Part shown: positions 8,108-16,641 of the stretch, piece by piece
Layout: each line of letters opens with the position of its first letter
Position numbering within the stretch: the first letter of the stretch is position 1
NCBI GenBank assembly: GCA_002753395.1
Contig: PEAB01000007.1
Location: 1-49,034, forward strand
Direction of reading: 5' to 3'
DNA from: Nitrospirae bacterium MYbinv3
GTDB taxonomy: Bacteria > Nitrospirota > Thermodesulfovibrionia > Thermodesulfovibrionales > Magnetobacteriaceae
DNA length: 49,034 bases
Notes under the pieces: model-generated
Databases searched by the model: none
Told to the model about the DNA's origin: nothing
What the model saw: only the letters and a program-made list of their open reading frames with translations
Translations under genes and position numbers: made by a program

Positions 8108-8855
8108 TGCAATCTAAATCACACCACTTGCCCATCTTAATCCTTGTCATAGAAACGGTCAGACACGAGTATTCTGGGTAGCTGCTGTCATCGCATCCAG
8201 GAGAGCTTGCATTACAGCTTGTTGGAGTGGCTGCCCCTTGACAAGTAGTTGTTGGGTCTTCGGCGTTGCAGGCCGACGTTTTGTGGTCACAGGCCCTGCA
8301 GCTACTGTATAGCTGTAATTCAACGTTTGGAAAAGTAGAGGTAAGCGTCCCTCCGATCTCGGTTATAGCGATACCTTTATCCGTAAAGGCAAACACCTGT
8401 ATTGCGTCAAAGAGTGTTATTGGATCTGCCTGAGACTGCAGCGTCGCTGTGCGCAGGGTGACGTACCCGCCGGAGTCGGTTATCTTGCCATCGGAGGTAG
8501 AATTAACGGCGCATGTGCCGTTAGCGCTTAAATCTACTCCGTCGCACCTGTTCTGATAGGTTGTAAAGTCAAACCGCTGTGATGGTGTGGTATTGTTTAT
8601 AAAAATACCGAATGTCCTGTTCTCAGCCATAGACCTCACTCTCATCTCCGATAAGTCTGTATATAACTGCTTTATGTTTGATTCTATGTTGTTCTTGGTC
8701 TTAGTGCCAAGAAAAACAACCACGTTGTACGTAAACACCCCTACCAAGATACTCACTATAGTAATTACGACAAGTAATTCTATAAAGGAATACCCACGCT
8801 CGGTCTTCATCTCTCTAACCTGTGATATAGGGTGTTTACGTCTCATAACGTCCAT
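8070..8855 (-). CDS. FimT/GspH-type pseudopilin with cysteine-rich C-terminus, copy 1
   Basis: A 261-residue minor pilin. The leader ends KTERG, followed by YSFIELLVVITIVSILVG with Glu5; translation could also begin at Met4 or Met16. The middle resembles FimT/GspH (short helix then beta strands). The C-terminal third is unusual: it contains more than ten cysteines, in SSCRACDH, the segment YPEYSC, MTRIKMGKWC and a DLDCNGAYDSGEC tail. The same YPEYSC and TRIKMGKWC blocks end the paralogue at 16622-17233, so the cysteine module is a conserved feature. It follows pilY1 by five bases. Confidence 0.78.
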   Translation of the reverse strand: MDVMRRKHPISQVREMKTERGYSFIELLVVITIVSILVGVFTYNVVVFLGTKTKNNIESNIKQLYTDLSEMRVRSMAENRTFGIFINNTTPSQRFDFTTYQNRCDGVDLSANGTCAVNSTSDGKITDSGGYVTLRTATLQSQADPITLFDAIQVFAFTDKGIAITEIGGTLTSTFPNVELQLYSSCRACDHKTSACNAEDPTTTCQGAATPTSCNASSPGCDDSSYPEYSCLTVSMTRIKMGKWCDLDCNGAYDSGECVIK

Positions 8856-8860
8856 CTATT

Positions 8861-11800
8861 CTAGCGTTCAAGCCAGTGTATTATAGTTCCGGTTTTAGTT
8901 GACGATGGCGGATCAACAAAGGGCGGTGCGGATTCAGGGGTTATTCCGCTTAACCAGTTTGTTGTCCTATTACTAAGCGTTCCACTAGTAAATTGGTTAA
9001 AGTCGTTACCGGAGCCTACTCTGGTACCGCTGCCTGAACCGGGAGCCACGTGTAATGTGGATATTGCAGCCGTTGAAAGCTGTAACAGCAAGGTCCCTTG
9101 AAAATTACTTATAGAAGCGCTAGAACACTGACATGTTTTTACTGGTGTACAGGCAATACCTGTAGTACACTCACTATCTTTGCTGCAGGCGTTTGCAGTA
9201 AAGCCGCCACCGCAAGTCTTAGACGTGCTGGTTACGCATGCATATCCGGCTGGGCATGTGGTAGATGCGCAGTCAGTTGCAAAGACGGCATCTCCGGTTG
9301 CGCAGTTTAGCGCCCAAACTCTAGACCTTCCACCAAAGGCGCATATATCTGAGGATGGTTGTGTCGTAGAGAGATATGCTATGTATGCACTTGTAACAAC
9401 CGGATCGGATATGAGCCTTTCTCTGGCATACGGGATACTAGTGGTTGCATCTGTCTCGGCAGTGTCTAGATCAAACTTCCATGCAAAGTTCGTAGTAGCG
9501 CTGCTTTTCCCAGTGGTATAATCGGAGCATCTATTTGTACCTCCGCTTGTGTAATTAAGACCTCCACTCCTTAGGCAGCATCCTAGATAGGTCTCAGTTG
9601 AATCACAAAAGTGTATACCATAAATGCTATCTACATTTAGTGTGCTTTTTGGATAATCGTCAGAAGGAATAAAGTACTTTCCAGAGCCGGCAAAGAGATT
9701 GTAACTTTTACCCCCGCTAGGGCTAAAGCACTCTGCTGTGGTTACCTTTGCAGTAAACGGTCCTTTTGCAGTGGAGAAGACATTTTGATACTTCCAGCAG
9801 TTATTCCAGGTTTGGCAGTTGGTGCCGCTGCAAGCAACAGTTGGATCCGTGCCGGATATATATAATGAGGCTATATTACCTTGCATTCTGTATATGCTTG
9901 GTTTACAGATAAGACCTCCTGAACAATCGGCGTCTGTGGAACACGCTGTACCCGTTGAGGTACCGTCGCATGTCCCCTGCGGTTGGACATATCCAAACAT
10001 CACGTAGTCCGTATCACCATCACTGTTAATATCTACACCATCTGTAAAGAGTCTGCCGCCAAAGGCGTTATTAACAACAGCGCCGCTGCTGCCAAGAGGC
10101 GGGTTTTGTTTACCTTTGCTGATTATTGTCATTGTCGTAGGGTCTAATTTCAGCCAGTGAACCGTTAGAGGTTTATACGAGTTACCCATATAGGTCTGTG
10201 GTCCATTTAAGAACAAGACGAACTTATTACCGCCTCTGGTAACAACAGCGGGACCTGAGAAGCTAAAGCCTAGGTCGGGGTCTGAAAACTCCCACAGAAG
10301 TATCGGGTTTACAGGATCAGTGACATCAAAGGCAAAGTATGATGACATCCCTGTGCAGGTTCCGTTGGTTGCAGTGCTGTCAGGACATGTGTCCGTTGGC
10401 GGAGAGATAACGGGATCAGTTGATATACAGGTGCTGCCGCAAGAGGCGCTGCAAGCCGATCCTAGTCTCATCCCGCCTATGAGGATCTTCTGGCTGCCGT
10501 TGTAGAACATATAGGGATGTAGATCCACGTAATATATATGGCAATAGTTTGGATCGGAGAGGTATCTCAGGTATGGAAGAGAATGACGAGGGATAAAGGC
10601 CCACAACTCTTTGCCAAGGAGGTTAGTGTTTGTGTTGCCGTTTTCATCGACAAGTTTATCAACGTCGTTGGTGGATAGACCGCTTCTTGAGAGTTTACCC
10701 ATTTCAAAGGCGTGAAGCATCCCATCATTAGCCCCTACAAATGCTATAGAGTAATTTGCATACGATTCAACAAGCGGGGTGGAATAGACTATATCTCCCA
10801 GCTTCCATGTATTTGTAGTACCAGACAATGTAACGGTTCTACTCCTTGAACCAGTGGTATCCGACCCTCGTGTGTATGAAATTATTGAGTCATCTATGGC
10901 TGTTGGAGGGGTGCCTGATATATAGGTGTAAGAGCCGTCATCAGTAAAGGATGTGAGTGTTGAGCCTGTGTCATAATATACGTTTTCACCGCCGGAGCTT
11001 GTACCGCGCCAAACTATATAATCGGTTGCACCGGTAACAGCGCTCCATGATATAGTTATCTTCTTATTAGCGCTTGTAGTGGCAGCGTTCCTTTCATTTG
11101 AAAGCGGGGTTATGTTGCTGCCGTCAGATGCCGATACCTTATAGTAATATGTAGTACTTGCAGTAAGGGCGCCGCCGCTGGCATTAGCCGCTGAGTTCAA
11201 AGTGGGAGTGCTCAGGGTACTTAGATATGTATTAAAGTAAGCTTTATTGGCAGAAATAAATTGTACCAGCTTTCCGTTTGCCGCAGATTTGGGGTATGTA
11301 TCGCCTGCATCAACCTTAGCGTTTACATATAGTATCCGCTTGTTGGTATCAGTATCCAGCGGGCTTCTTTGAAATAGAAGCGTGCCAGATTCCCAGACAG
11401 GGACTACAGAATCAATGGACTTATCAATCAATTGTGCATTGGGTTTTCCATCAGCGTCTGAATCACTCCACTGGTGAACTACTAGCTGACTGCCAACAAA
11501 GTCAAACGCTATTATCCGATCTGAGACTAAATTTAAGACGTCATCAGGATTAGTGTCTTCTCTCATGTTTTGTACAGTAGCTGTATTGTAGAACCAGAGG
11601 TTGTTTAAATAACCAATCCATTTTAGCGTGACGCTGCTAGAAAAGTCCTTACTTGGATAAAAGGCGGCCTGCAGCACGTTGTCGCCTGATTTAACCTTGT
11701 CAGCCAACACTGAGGCTGATGTTCCGGCTGCTGCCCCCTTTGTAATCCTTTGAAATGTGGTTCTAAGAGATGTTTGTAAGGCATAACCGTCAGAAGCAAT

Positions 11801-13684
11801 AAAATAGTTGTCAGGCACATAGGCAACAGAGTCAGTTGTCCAATCCGAGTAGGGTGTTGTAGTGCTGGGACTTGTGTGGGTAGCGCTGTCGTAGGCAAAG
11901 CTGCCGTTAATAGCCGCATACTTGAGGAGGCTTGCATCGGTTCCAAAGGCAAAGATTGAATATAAGGTCAGTGTCTGGGTTCCTGACAGATCGCTCCGAA
12001 GATCCTGCGTATGCATAAAATAGGCCACATCCTCAAGCCCTCCCTTAGCGCCGCTAAAGTCAACATCGATCTGAGAGGCTGAAAAAGGGCCTGCCGCAAG
12101 ACAACTGCAAGGGGTGGTCGAAGTGCCGCAAGTTGATGACGATGACGATGACGTAGCGTAAGGCTCGCAGTTGTAACTTGTATTACCTCGTACAAAATCA
12201 GTCAGGCCGGAGGGCAGGTTTGCATCCTGAGTAGGGTTGCCATCTGTGATTAATATCACATAGCTTTGCGCACATGGAGCGTTAGTAGAGCCTCCGGATA
12301 AGGTAATATAGTTCTTGTAAGGATCTGCCGCAGCGCTAATTGTATAATCACCGCTGTGATACTGCGGGCCAGTGCCGCCGTTGCCTGAGCCATAGCCGCC
12401 TGCTCCTACCGATGAGGCCTTCTGGGCAAAGTATCCAACCACGCTCCACAATGCCTCGCCTAGGGGCGTATAAGTAGAAGGCGTCATCTGATTTATCGTA
12501 CTTACAACGGTTGCGTAGTTATTGTTGCCTATATTTACCTGTACCTTTCCACCGTCATTACCACCAGATGTATCATAATAAGTAAGACCCCATCTTGCCT
12601 TATTGCCTACCTCCTGTATGACGCCTTGGACAGGGGCAACAACCTTAGCCTGTATCCTCCATCTAAAAGCGGTACTAGCGTTATCGTAGAAATAGGGTAT
12701 TGCTGTATACCCCCCCCCTGTTCCGTCAACCCTGAAGGTTGTTATGGTTGGATTTGGCGGTGTGCCTGAGCTGGAAAAGCAGGTTCCGTTGTCATTATAA
12801 GTAGTGCTTGAGGAGCTGACGTCGCAGTACTTGTTTTCACCACCAGCGCTTGTCCCACGCCATATCCTGTATGAGGCTGCCCCGCTAACGCTGCCCCATA
12901 CTAGACTTATCTGTTTCTTTGTGCTTGAGGTTGAGGCGCTGCGTTCGTTTGAAGCAGTGGTACAGTTGCTGCTTGCATCACAAGCGGTTATTTTATAGTA
13001 ATACGTAGTGCTTGCAGAAAGGGAGCCGCCTGTTGCACCTTGGGTTGCAGTGGTTAAGGAGGGCACACTAAGGCTTACACAGTTCTGACCGTTATCGGTT
13101 AATGAGGTATATAGTGAAGGGCGGCAGATCTTTTTATAGATATCGCCGCTGCCATCTTCAGCAAAAATCCTGTCATAGCCTGAAGGTTCTGCAACATAGC
13201 TAGCATTGATTGCGGTAGTCATAATCTTACCGCCAGTTAGGACTAACTTTGCAACGTCAACCCTTTTCATCGTCAACCAGTTTAGAAAGTTGCCGTCCCA
13301 TTCCGTAGACAGCTTTGCGCGTGAAGATTTTAGCACAGATGGGGAGAATTTATCGTTAGCGCAGCATCCGGATGTATATGTGCCGCCACCCGTATATGTG
13401 TACCAATAAGTAGAGTCAAACAAACCATAGTACTGGGTGTTTGTATCAAACTCTGTGCATGGAGAACCCGAACTTGTGCACTTGTTTGAACCGCCGCCAT
13501 CAGGGTAAGCGGGATACATAAGCATGCTCAGGGAGTTATCCAGGAGGATCATTATATTGGGAGTAACATTGGCTGTAACAAATGGAGGCGTGGAACAATA
13601 AGTTGACATGGCGCCTTCAGCACATCTGCCGTGCAAAAATACAATCAACAATATCAATATATAACTAGTGTAAAATCTTTTCAT
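8861..13684 (-). CDS. pilY1: PilY1-type pilus tip adhesin/assembly protein, copy 1
   Basis: A 1607-residue secreted protein. A signal peptide (about 1-25) is followed by a von Willebrand A-like region starting NIMILLDNSLSM near 44-55, with the DxSxS metal site. An FnIII-like module (about 208-313) interrupts this region, and a homologous one lies at about 825-930. The PilY1 beta-propeller starts near 961 (VGANDGMLHAF) and has a calcium loop DINSDGDTD near 1215. Two cysteine-rich insertions (ACSTDADCSGGLIC and ACSKDSECTTGIAC) flank or interrupt the propeller. Start: AAAGGAG ten bases before ATG 13684. First large gene of the downstream pilus operon. Known relatives act in pilus extension, adhesion and calcium-dependent retraction control. 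Confidence 0.9.
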   Translation of the reverse strand: MKRFYTSYILILLIVFLHGRCAEGAMSTYCSTPPFVTANVTPNIMILLDNSLSMLMYPAYPDGGGSNKCTSSGSPCTEFDTNTQYYGLFDSTYWYTYTGGGTYTSGCCANDKFSPSVLKSSRAKLSTEWDGNFLNWLTMKRVDVAKLVLTGGKIMTTAINASYVAEPSGYDRIFAEDGSGDIYKKICRPSLYTSLTDNGQNCVSLSVPSLTTATQGATGGSLSASTTYYYKITACDASSNCTTASNERSASTSSTKKQISLVWGSVSGAASYRIWRGTSAGGENKYCDVSSSSTTYNDNGTCFSSSGTPPNPTITTFRVDGTGGGYTAIPYFYDNASTAFRWRIQAKVVAPVQGVIQEVGNKARWGLTYYDTSGGNDGGKVQVNIGNNNYATVVSTINQMTPSTYTPLGEALWSVVGYFAQKASSVGAGGYGSGNGGTGPQYHSGDYTISAAADPYKNYITLSGGSTNAPCAQSYVILITDGNPTQDANLPSGLTDFVRGNTSYNCEPYATSSSSSSTCGTSTTPCSCLAAGPFSASQIDVDFSGAKGGLEDVAYFMHTQDLRSDLSGTQTLTLYSIFAFGTDASLLKYAAINGSFAYDSATHTSPSTTTPYSDWTTDSVAYVPDNYFIASDGYALQTSLRTTFQRITKGAAAGTSASVLADKVKSGDNVLQAAFYPSKDFSSSVTLKWIGYLNNLWFYNTATVQNMREDTNPDDVLNLVSDRIIAFDFVGSQLVVHQWSDSDADGKPNAQLIDKSIDSVVPVWESGTLLFQRSPLDTDTNKRILYVNAKVDAGDTYPKSAANGKLVQFISANKAYFNTYLSTLSTPTLNSAANASGGALTASTTYYYKVSASDGSNITPLSNERNAATTSANKKITISWSAVTGATDYIVWRGTSSGGENVYYDTGSTLTSFTDDGSYTYISGTPPTAIDDSIISYTRGSDTTGSRSRTVTLSGTTNTWKLGDIVYSTPLVESYANYSIAFVGANDGMLHAFEMGKLSRSGLSTNDVDKLVDENGNTNTNLLGKELWAFIPRHSLPYLRYLSDPNYCHIYYVDLHPYMFYNGSQKILIGGMRLGSACSASCGSTCISTDPVISPPTDTCPDSTATNGTCTGMSSYFAFDVTDPVNPILLWEFSDPDLGFSFSGPAVVTRGGNKFVLFLNGPQTYMGNSYKPLTVHWLKLDPTTMTIISKGKQNPPLGSSGAVVNNAFGGRLFTDGVDINSDGDTDYVMFGYVQPQGTCDGTSTGTACSTDADCSGGLICKPSIYRMQGNIASLYISGTDPTVACSGTNCQTWNNCWKYQNVFSTAKGPFTAKVTTAECFSPSGGKSYNLFAGSGKYFIPSDDYPKSTLNVDSIYGIHFCDSTETYLGCCLRSGGLNYTSGGTNRCSDYTTGKSSATTNFAWKFDLDTAETDATTSIPYARERLISDPVVTSAYIAYLSTTQPSSDICAFGGRSRVWALNCATGDAVFATDCASTTCPAGYACVTSTSKTCGGGFTANACSKDSECTTGIACTPVKTCQCSSASISNFQGTLLLQLSTAAISTLHVAPGSGSGTRVGSGNDFNQFTSGTLSNRTTNWLSGITPESAPPFVDPPSSTKTGTIIHWLER

Positions 13685-13736
13685 TGGTCTACACTCCTTT
13701 TGTCTAATTTTCTAGCAAAGATTAGCGATCATAATC

Positions 13737-14075
13737 TTAATATACCAAGACACTTGTAACAACGCCTTTGTTTATAACAAGTTTTACCTTATTGCCTTTT
13801 CTTATGTCAGATAAAGAGATGGGTTTGTTGCTTGTCGTCGTATAAACCGCCTTATCGATGTTGAACCTTGCCTCTCCTAACACGATGTATAGCGATTCGT
13901 AGGACACCTCTTGAACAATGCCTGCTATGTCTTGCACATCGTCTGATTTTGGTTGTGTGTGATTGATTTTTGAGGTGTTGCGTGGATAATCATGTTTTTT
14001 GATATTAATGGCATATGCTAGATTGGCGTCTATCGCTATAATCAAGGCTGCTGTTAATACTAATCCTTTTTTCAT
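13737..14075 (-). CDS. Small secreted protein, PilY2-like
   Basis: A 112-residue protein with a clear signal peptide (MKKGLVLTAALIIAIDANLAYA). The mature C-terminal half reads as a small beta-barrel: GIVQEVSYESLYIVLG, then SLSDIRKGNKVKLVINKG. This pattern resembles Pseudomonas PilY2 and DUF5666-like proteins, and its place just upstream of pilY1 supports a PilY2-like role, but identity is too low by eye to be sure. Its leader AAAGGAGTGTAGAC before the ATG is the same as that of the following pilY1 gene. It heads the downstream pilus operon; the upstream operon has no such gene. Confidence 0.55.
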   Translation of the reverse strand: MKKGLVLTAALIIAIDANLAYAINIKKHDYPRNTSKINHTQPKSDDVQDIAGIVQEVSYESLYIVLGEARFNIDKAVYTTTSNKPISLSDIRKGNKVKLVINKGVVTSVLVY

Positions 14076-14140
14076 CCGTCTACACTCCTTTCCATTTAGA
14101 AACCCTTATACCACGTTGCGTTTATACCAGCATTACAATA

Positions 14141-14206
14141 GAAGGGGAGACACTGTTCTCCCCTCAGACCCCTCTGAAAGGGGTCCAGACCCCTTGATGA
14201 CCCCAT
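14141..14206 (-). repeat. Dispersed GC-rich palindromic repeat, copy C
   Basis: Inverted copy of the family: on the minus strand it reads GGGGTCATCAAGGGGTC, then AGGGGTCTGAGGGGAGAAC and a closing TCTCCCCTTC hairpin arm. It lies in the 381-base gene-free stretch 14076-14456 between pilX copy 2 and the PilY2-like gene, with its hairpin end toward the PilY2-like start. Confidence 0.65.
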
Positions 14207-14379
14207 TAAAGTACAATTTTTTTGGTTACAACTTAGTATTATATTAAATGTTATAACATATTTATCGCGATCAGGTGACTTCAAATACTATGCCACTCAA
14301 TAATATAGGCAATGTCACCTTAGAATGCGTATCTGTAAGTTGAGTGTTAAAGGCAGACGCAGATCTTACGACAAGCATA

Positions 14380-14425
14380 TGACAGAATGTGGCATGTCAC
14401 CGACAAATATTGTCAGTGATTGCAG
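14380..14425 (-). promoter_or_regulatory. Conserved dyad element upstream of the downstream pilus operon
   Basis: The plus strand shows TGACA-N5-TGGCA, then GACAAATATTGTCAGTG and ATTGCAG. The same arrangement occurs at 22234-22281 upstream of the other pilus operon, matching at about 37 of 46 aligned positions with one 2-base gap. The core GACAAATxTTGTC is a dyad suited to a dimeric regulator. It is about 300 bases upstream of the PilY2-like start and 32 bases after the pilX copy 2 stop. A palindromic overlap with a terminator role is possible, but no T run follows. Confidence 0.5.
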
Positions 14426-14456
14426 TGTGCCAAGCGTTAAGGCTTAGGAAGTGTGT

Positions 14457-15005
14457 TTAGTCTACTATTAGGCTAAAGAGGAAGATCATCTGTACGGATT
14501 CCCTAAGCAGTGTAGGGTTTTCAGCATATATTGAGACTGTGGTTAAGTTGTATGTGTGATTAGTTATTATGTACTTGGCATCGGCTAACTTTGTATAAAC
14601 CCTGTATTCTCCTAGGTCGGATATGAAATCGGGACATACCTTTGGGTCAGCGCTTGTAGCATTTAGCACGGTGCATACATTGCTGTTATAATCCGTATAA
14701 GAATCGCATGTACTCCACTGATAGGTGTTATCGGGATCGTAGGTTGTTTGGGAGATCTTAGCAGTTGTACATGCGACATTTTGGACAGTGCCAAAGGCAG
14801 GTGTGGTATTACCAGAGACTATAAAACTCTTTGCTATGGCCACAGCCCCTCTTGCTGCATCCATAATGGAGGAGTAGCGCTTTGAAGAACCTGAGATTTT
14901 TGAGCCCTGCAACACGATAAACATTAATGCACCTGTTAACGTTAAAGCTAGCAGTGCAAACAACATAGTCAACACCAGGGCAAAGCCATCATTCTTCTTT
15001 ATCAT
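14457..15005 (-). CDS. pilX: Minor pilin PilX, operon copy 2
   Basis: A 182-residue PilX-like minor pilin. I prefer the ATG at 15005 because AGAGG lies eight bases before it and it gives a short leader, MIKKNDG, cleaved before FALVLTMLFALLALTLTGAL; an ATG at 15023, right after the pilW stop, is the alternative. Like copy 1 it lacks Glu5. Conserved RYSS...ARGA follows the helix. Several cysteines in the middle probably pair. It ends the upstream pilus operon. Confidence 0.8.
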   Translation of the reverse strand: MIKKNDGFALVLTMLFALLALTLTGALMFIVLQGSKISGSSKRYSSIMDAARGAVAIAKSFIVSGNTTPAFGTVQNVACTTAKISQTTYDPDNTYQWSTCDSYTDYNSNVCTVLNATSADPKVCPDFISDLGEYRVYTKLADAKYIITNHTYNLTTVSIYAENPTLLRESVQMIFLFSLIVD

Positions 15006-15023
15006 TTTTGAACCTCTAAGCAT

Positions 15024-16211
15024 TTACATGAGATTTAGCGGTTTAGCTACCATTTTATATAGTTTCCACCGGTAGTTTGCATAGTTTGGTAAGGTTGTCA
15101 GATCAAAATTCTTAAGCATAATGTCGTTGTCTCCAACAGTAATTGTTGCGCTTGCATATGTAAAGTCAGGATCGAATTGCCCCTCCTGCGCTAGAACAAA
15201 TACTTTAATCTCTTTTAGCCAATCTATCTGCGTTGAAACGGAGGTAGGCAAGGCGCTGCCGGTCCAGGTATCAATAATATTGTCTGCGTTTGTGTCTAGA
15301 CCAAAGGCCACTTGAAAGTCTGCCACGCAGTCGAGCAGAGGCTGCTGGTTTCTCAGACCGTTTGTGTGACTGATAACTGCTCTGTAAAGCGTGTAAGTAT
15401 TTGGATTGCATCTTGTTGGGAAGTTGCTGGATGGTCTGTATAAGAAGTAGTCAACACGATTAAAGGGCATCCGCAGATTACTTGTGCTGTCAACACCGTA
15501 CATGATAAAAGCAAGGTCTATGCTTCCAGGTGTGGGCATATTTACAATATCATGATTAGGCCAGTTAACTATGTTAAAATACCAGTTACCACCAGCAACC
15601 TGAATGGTCTTGTTAATTGGTGAGACAAATATTACCCTCTCGGTGTTTTTAAAGTCATAACGAGTATCGTTCCACGATCTGTACACCCAGGTGGCGCCGT
15701 TGTAATACAGGAATGTCCATTTCTCTGATACATTTGTCAAGGCAACAGCAAGTGACTTTATTGTCAGCACATCGGAGTTATTTCCGCCGGAGTTGTCGGA
15801 AAAAGCATAGGGTCTTGGCTCATTCGCTGGGGCGTCGTTTAGGGATGCAGGATCGGGTGAGTAGGTACCATCAGAGGCTGCCTCTGTGTAATTTATTCCC
15901 AGGGAGGGAGGGAAATACGCCTTTGGCAGGCCATAGCCGCCCATCTCTGTGTCATATCGCAGGATATCAAGGCCCGCTATATCTTCCATGTGAGTCTCCG
16001 TCATCTTTGACACTCCCTTAAAGCTCTTAGACAGAGTCATAAAAGATGCAAAGGTCGCTGCCATTATTGCGGTCATGATAAACAGCGTTACGACAAGCTC
16101 TGTCAGCGTAAACCCATCTTCTTTAAACCTCGTCAATTTGGTCTTTATACTATATAGGCTTTTAAAAAATAGATTTGTAATTAGATTTACCATTGGCAAT
16201 GTATTAGTCAT
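15024..16211 (-). CDS. pilW: Minor pilin PilW, operon copy 2
   Basis: A 395-residue PilW with a long leader (about 33 residues) ending KEDG before FTLTELVVTLFIM, Glu5 present. The C-terminal half has RMPFNRVDYFLYRP, RCNPNTYTLYR and LDCVADFQVAFGLDTNADN, nearly the same wording as copy 1, while the middle is shorter. It starts four bases after the pilV stop. The unusually long pre-sequence includes a weakly hydrophobic stretch (MVNLITNLFFKSLY); a later start is possible but no better ribosome site is obvious. Confidence 0.85.
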   Translation of the reverse strand: MTNTLPMVNLITNLFFKSLYSIKTKLTRFKEDGFTLTELVVTLFIMTAIMAATFASFMTLSKSFKGVSKMTETHMEDIAGLDILRYDTEMGGYGLPKAYFPPSLGINYTEAASDGTYSPDPASLNDAPANEPRPYAFSDNSGGNNSDVLTIKSLAVALTNVSEKWTFLYYNGATWVYRSWNDTRYDFKNTERVIFVSPINKTIQVAGGNWYFNIVNWPNHDIVNMPTPGSIDLAFIMYGVDSTSNLRMPFNRVDYFLYRPSSNFPTRCNPNTYTLYRAVISHTNGLRNQQPLLDCVADFQVAFGLDTNADNIIDTWTGSALPTSVSTQIDWLKEIKVFVLAQEGQFDPDFTYASATITVGDNDIMLKNFDLTTLPNYANYRWKLYKMVAKPLNLM

Positions 16212-16215
16212 TGGG

Positions 16216-16641
16216 TCATCTGCTTAACAAGGTGCTTGCGGCGTAGGTTGAGGTTTCACCCTTTAATGACCATGTCAGGGTAATATCTACACGTTTGTTA
16301 TCGGCACCAAGAAGTGTTACCACCTTGTTGATGGTATAGTTAATACTTGTATTTCTATACTGTCGAGTAAAGGTATTGGGTGAGGTACACTTTTCGCACG
16401 TACCTGTTAATACGCTATCGAAATTGGCGTCTCTGGTAGCCTCCATCTCCTCAGTAGCAGTATGTATGGCCTCATCTCTGATCTCGTTCTTTAGGGTAAC
16501 ATCGCTGGCAATTGTGATGGCCTGAAGGAGGCCAAGCATGACAAATACCAGTATAACCATACTGACGAGGGCCTCTACTATCGTAAAACCCGTTTCATTG
16601 TGCAGTTTGATCTTGCTGGCACTATCGCAGTTGACAGACAT
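16216..16641 (-). CDS. pilV: Minor pilin PilV, operon copy 2
   Basis: A 141-residue minor pilin. The leader ends HNETG before FTIVEALVSMVIL with Glu5. A CEKC pair lies mid-protein, absent from copy 1. The gene overlaps the fimT/gspH-like gene by 20 bases. Size and position match the PilV at 7661-8107. Confidence 0.84.
   Translation of the reverse strand: MSVNCDSASKIKLHNETGFTIVEALVSMVILVFVMLGLLQAITIASDVTLKNEIRDEAIHTATEEMEATRDANFDSVLTGTCEKCTSPNTFTRQYRNTSINYTINKVVTLLGADNKRVDITLTWSLKGETSTYAASTLLSR

Noticed and set aside
9098-9521. Cysteine-containing plus-strand frames inside pilY1 copy 1
   Set aside because: Shadows of the minus-strand gene, which has a signal peptide, start site and family motifs.
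14380-14440. Sigma54 promoter (GG-N10-GC) near the pilus dyad elements
   Set aside because: GGCAC words occur but the GC element is not at the required distance in either copy.
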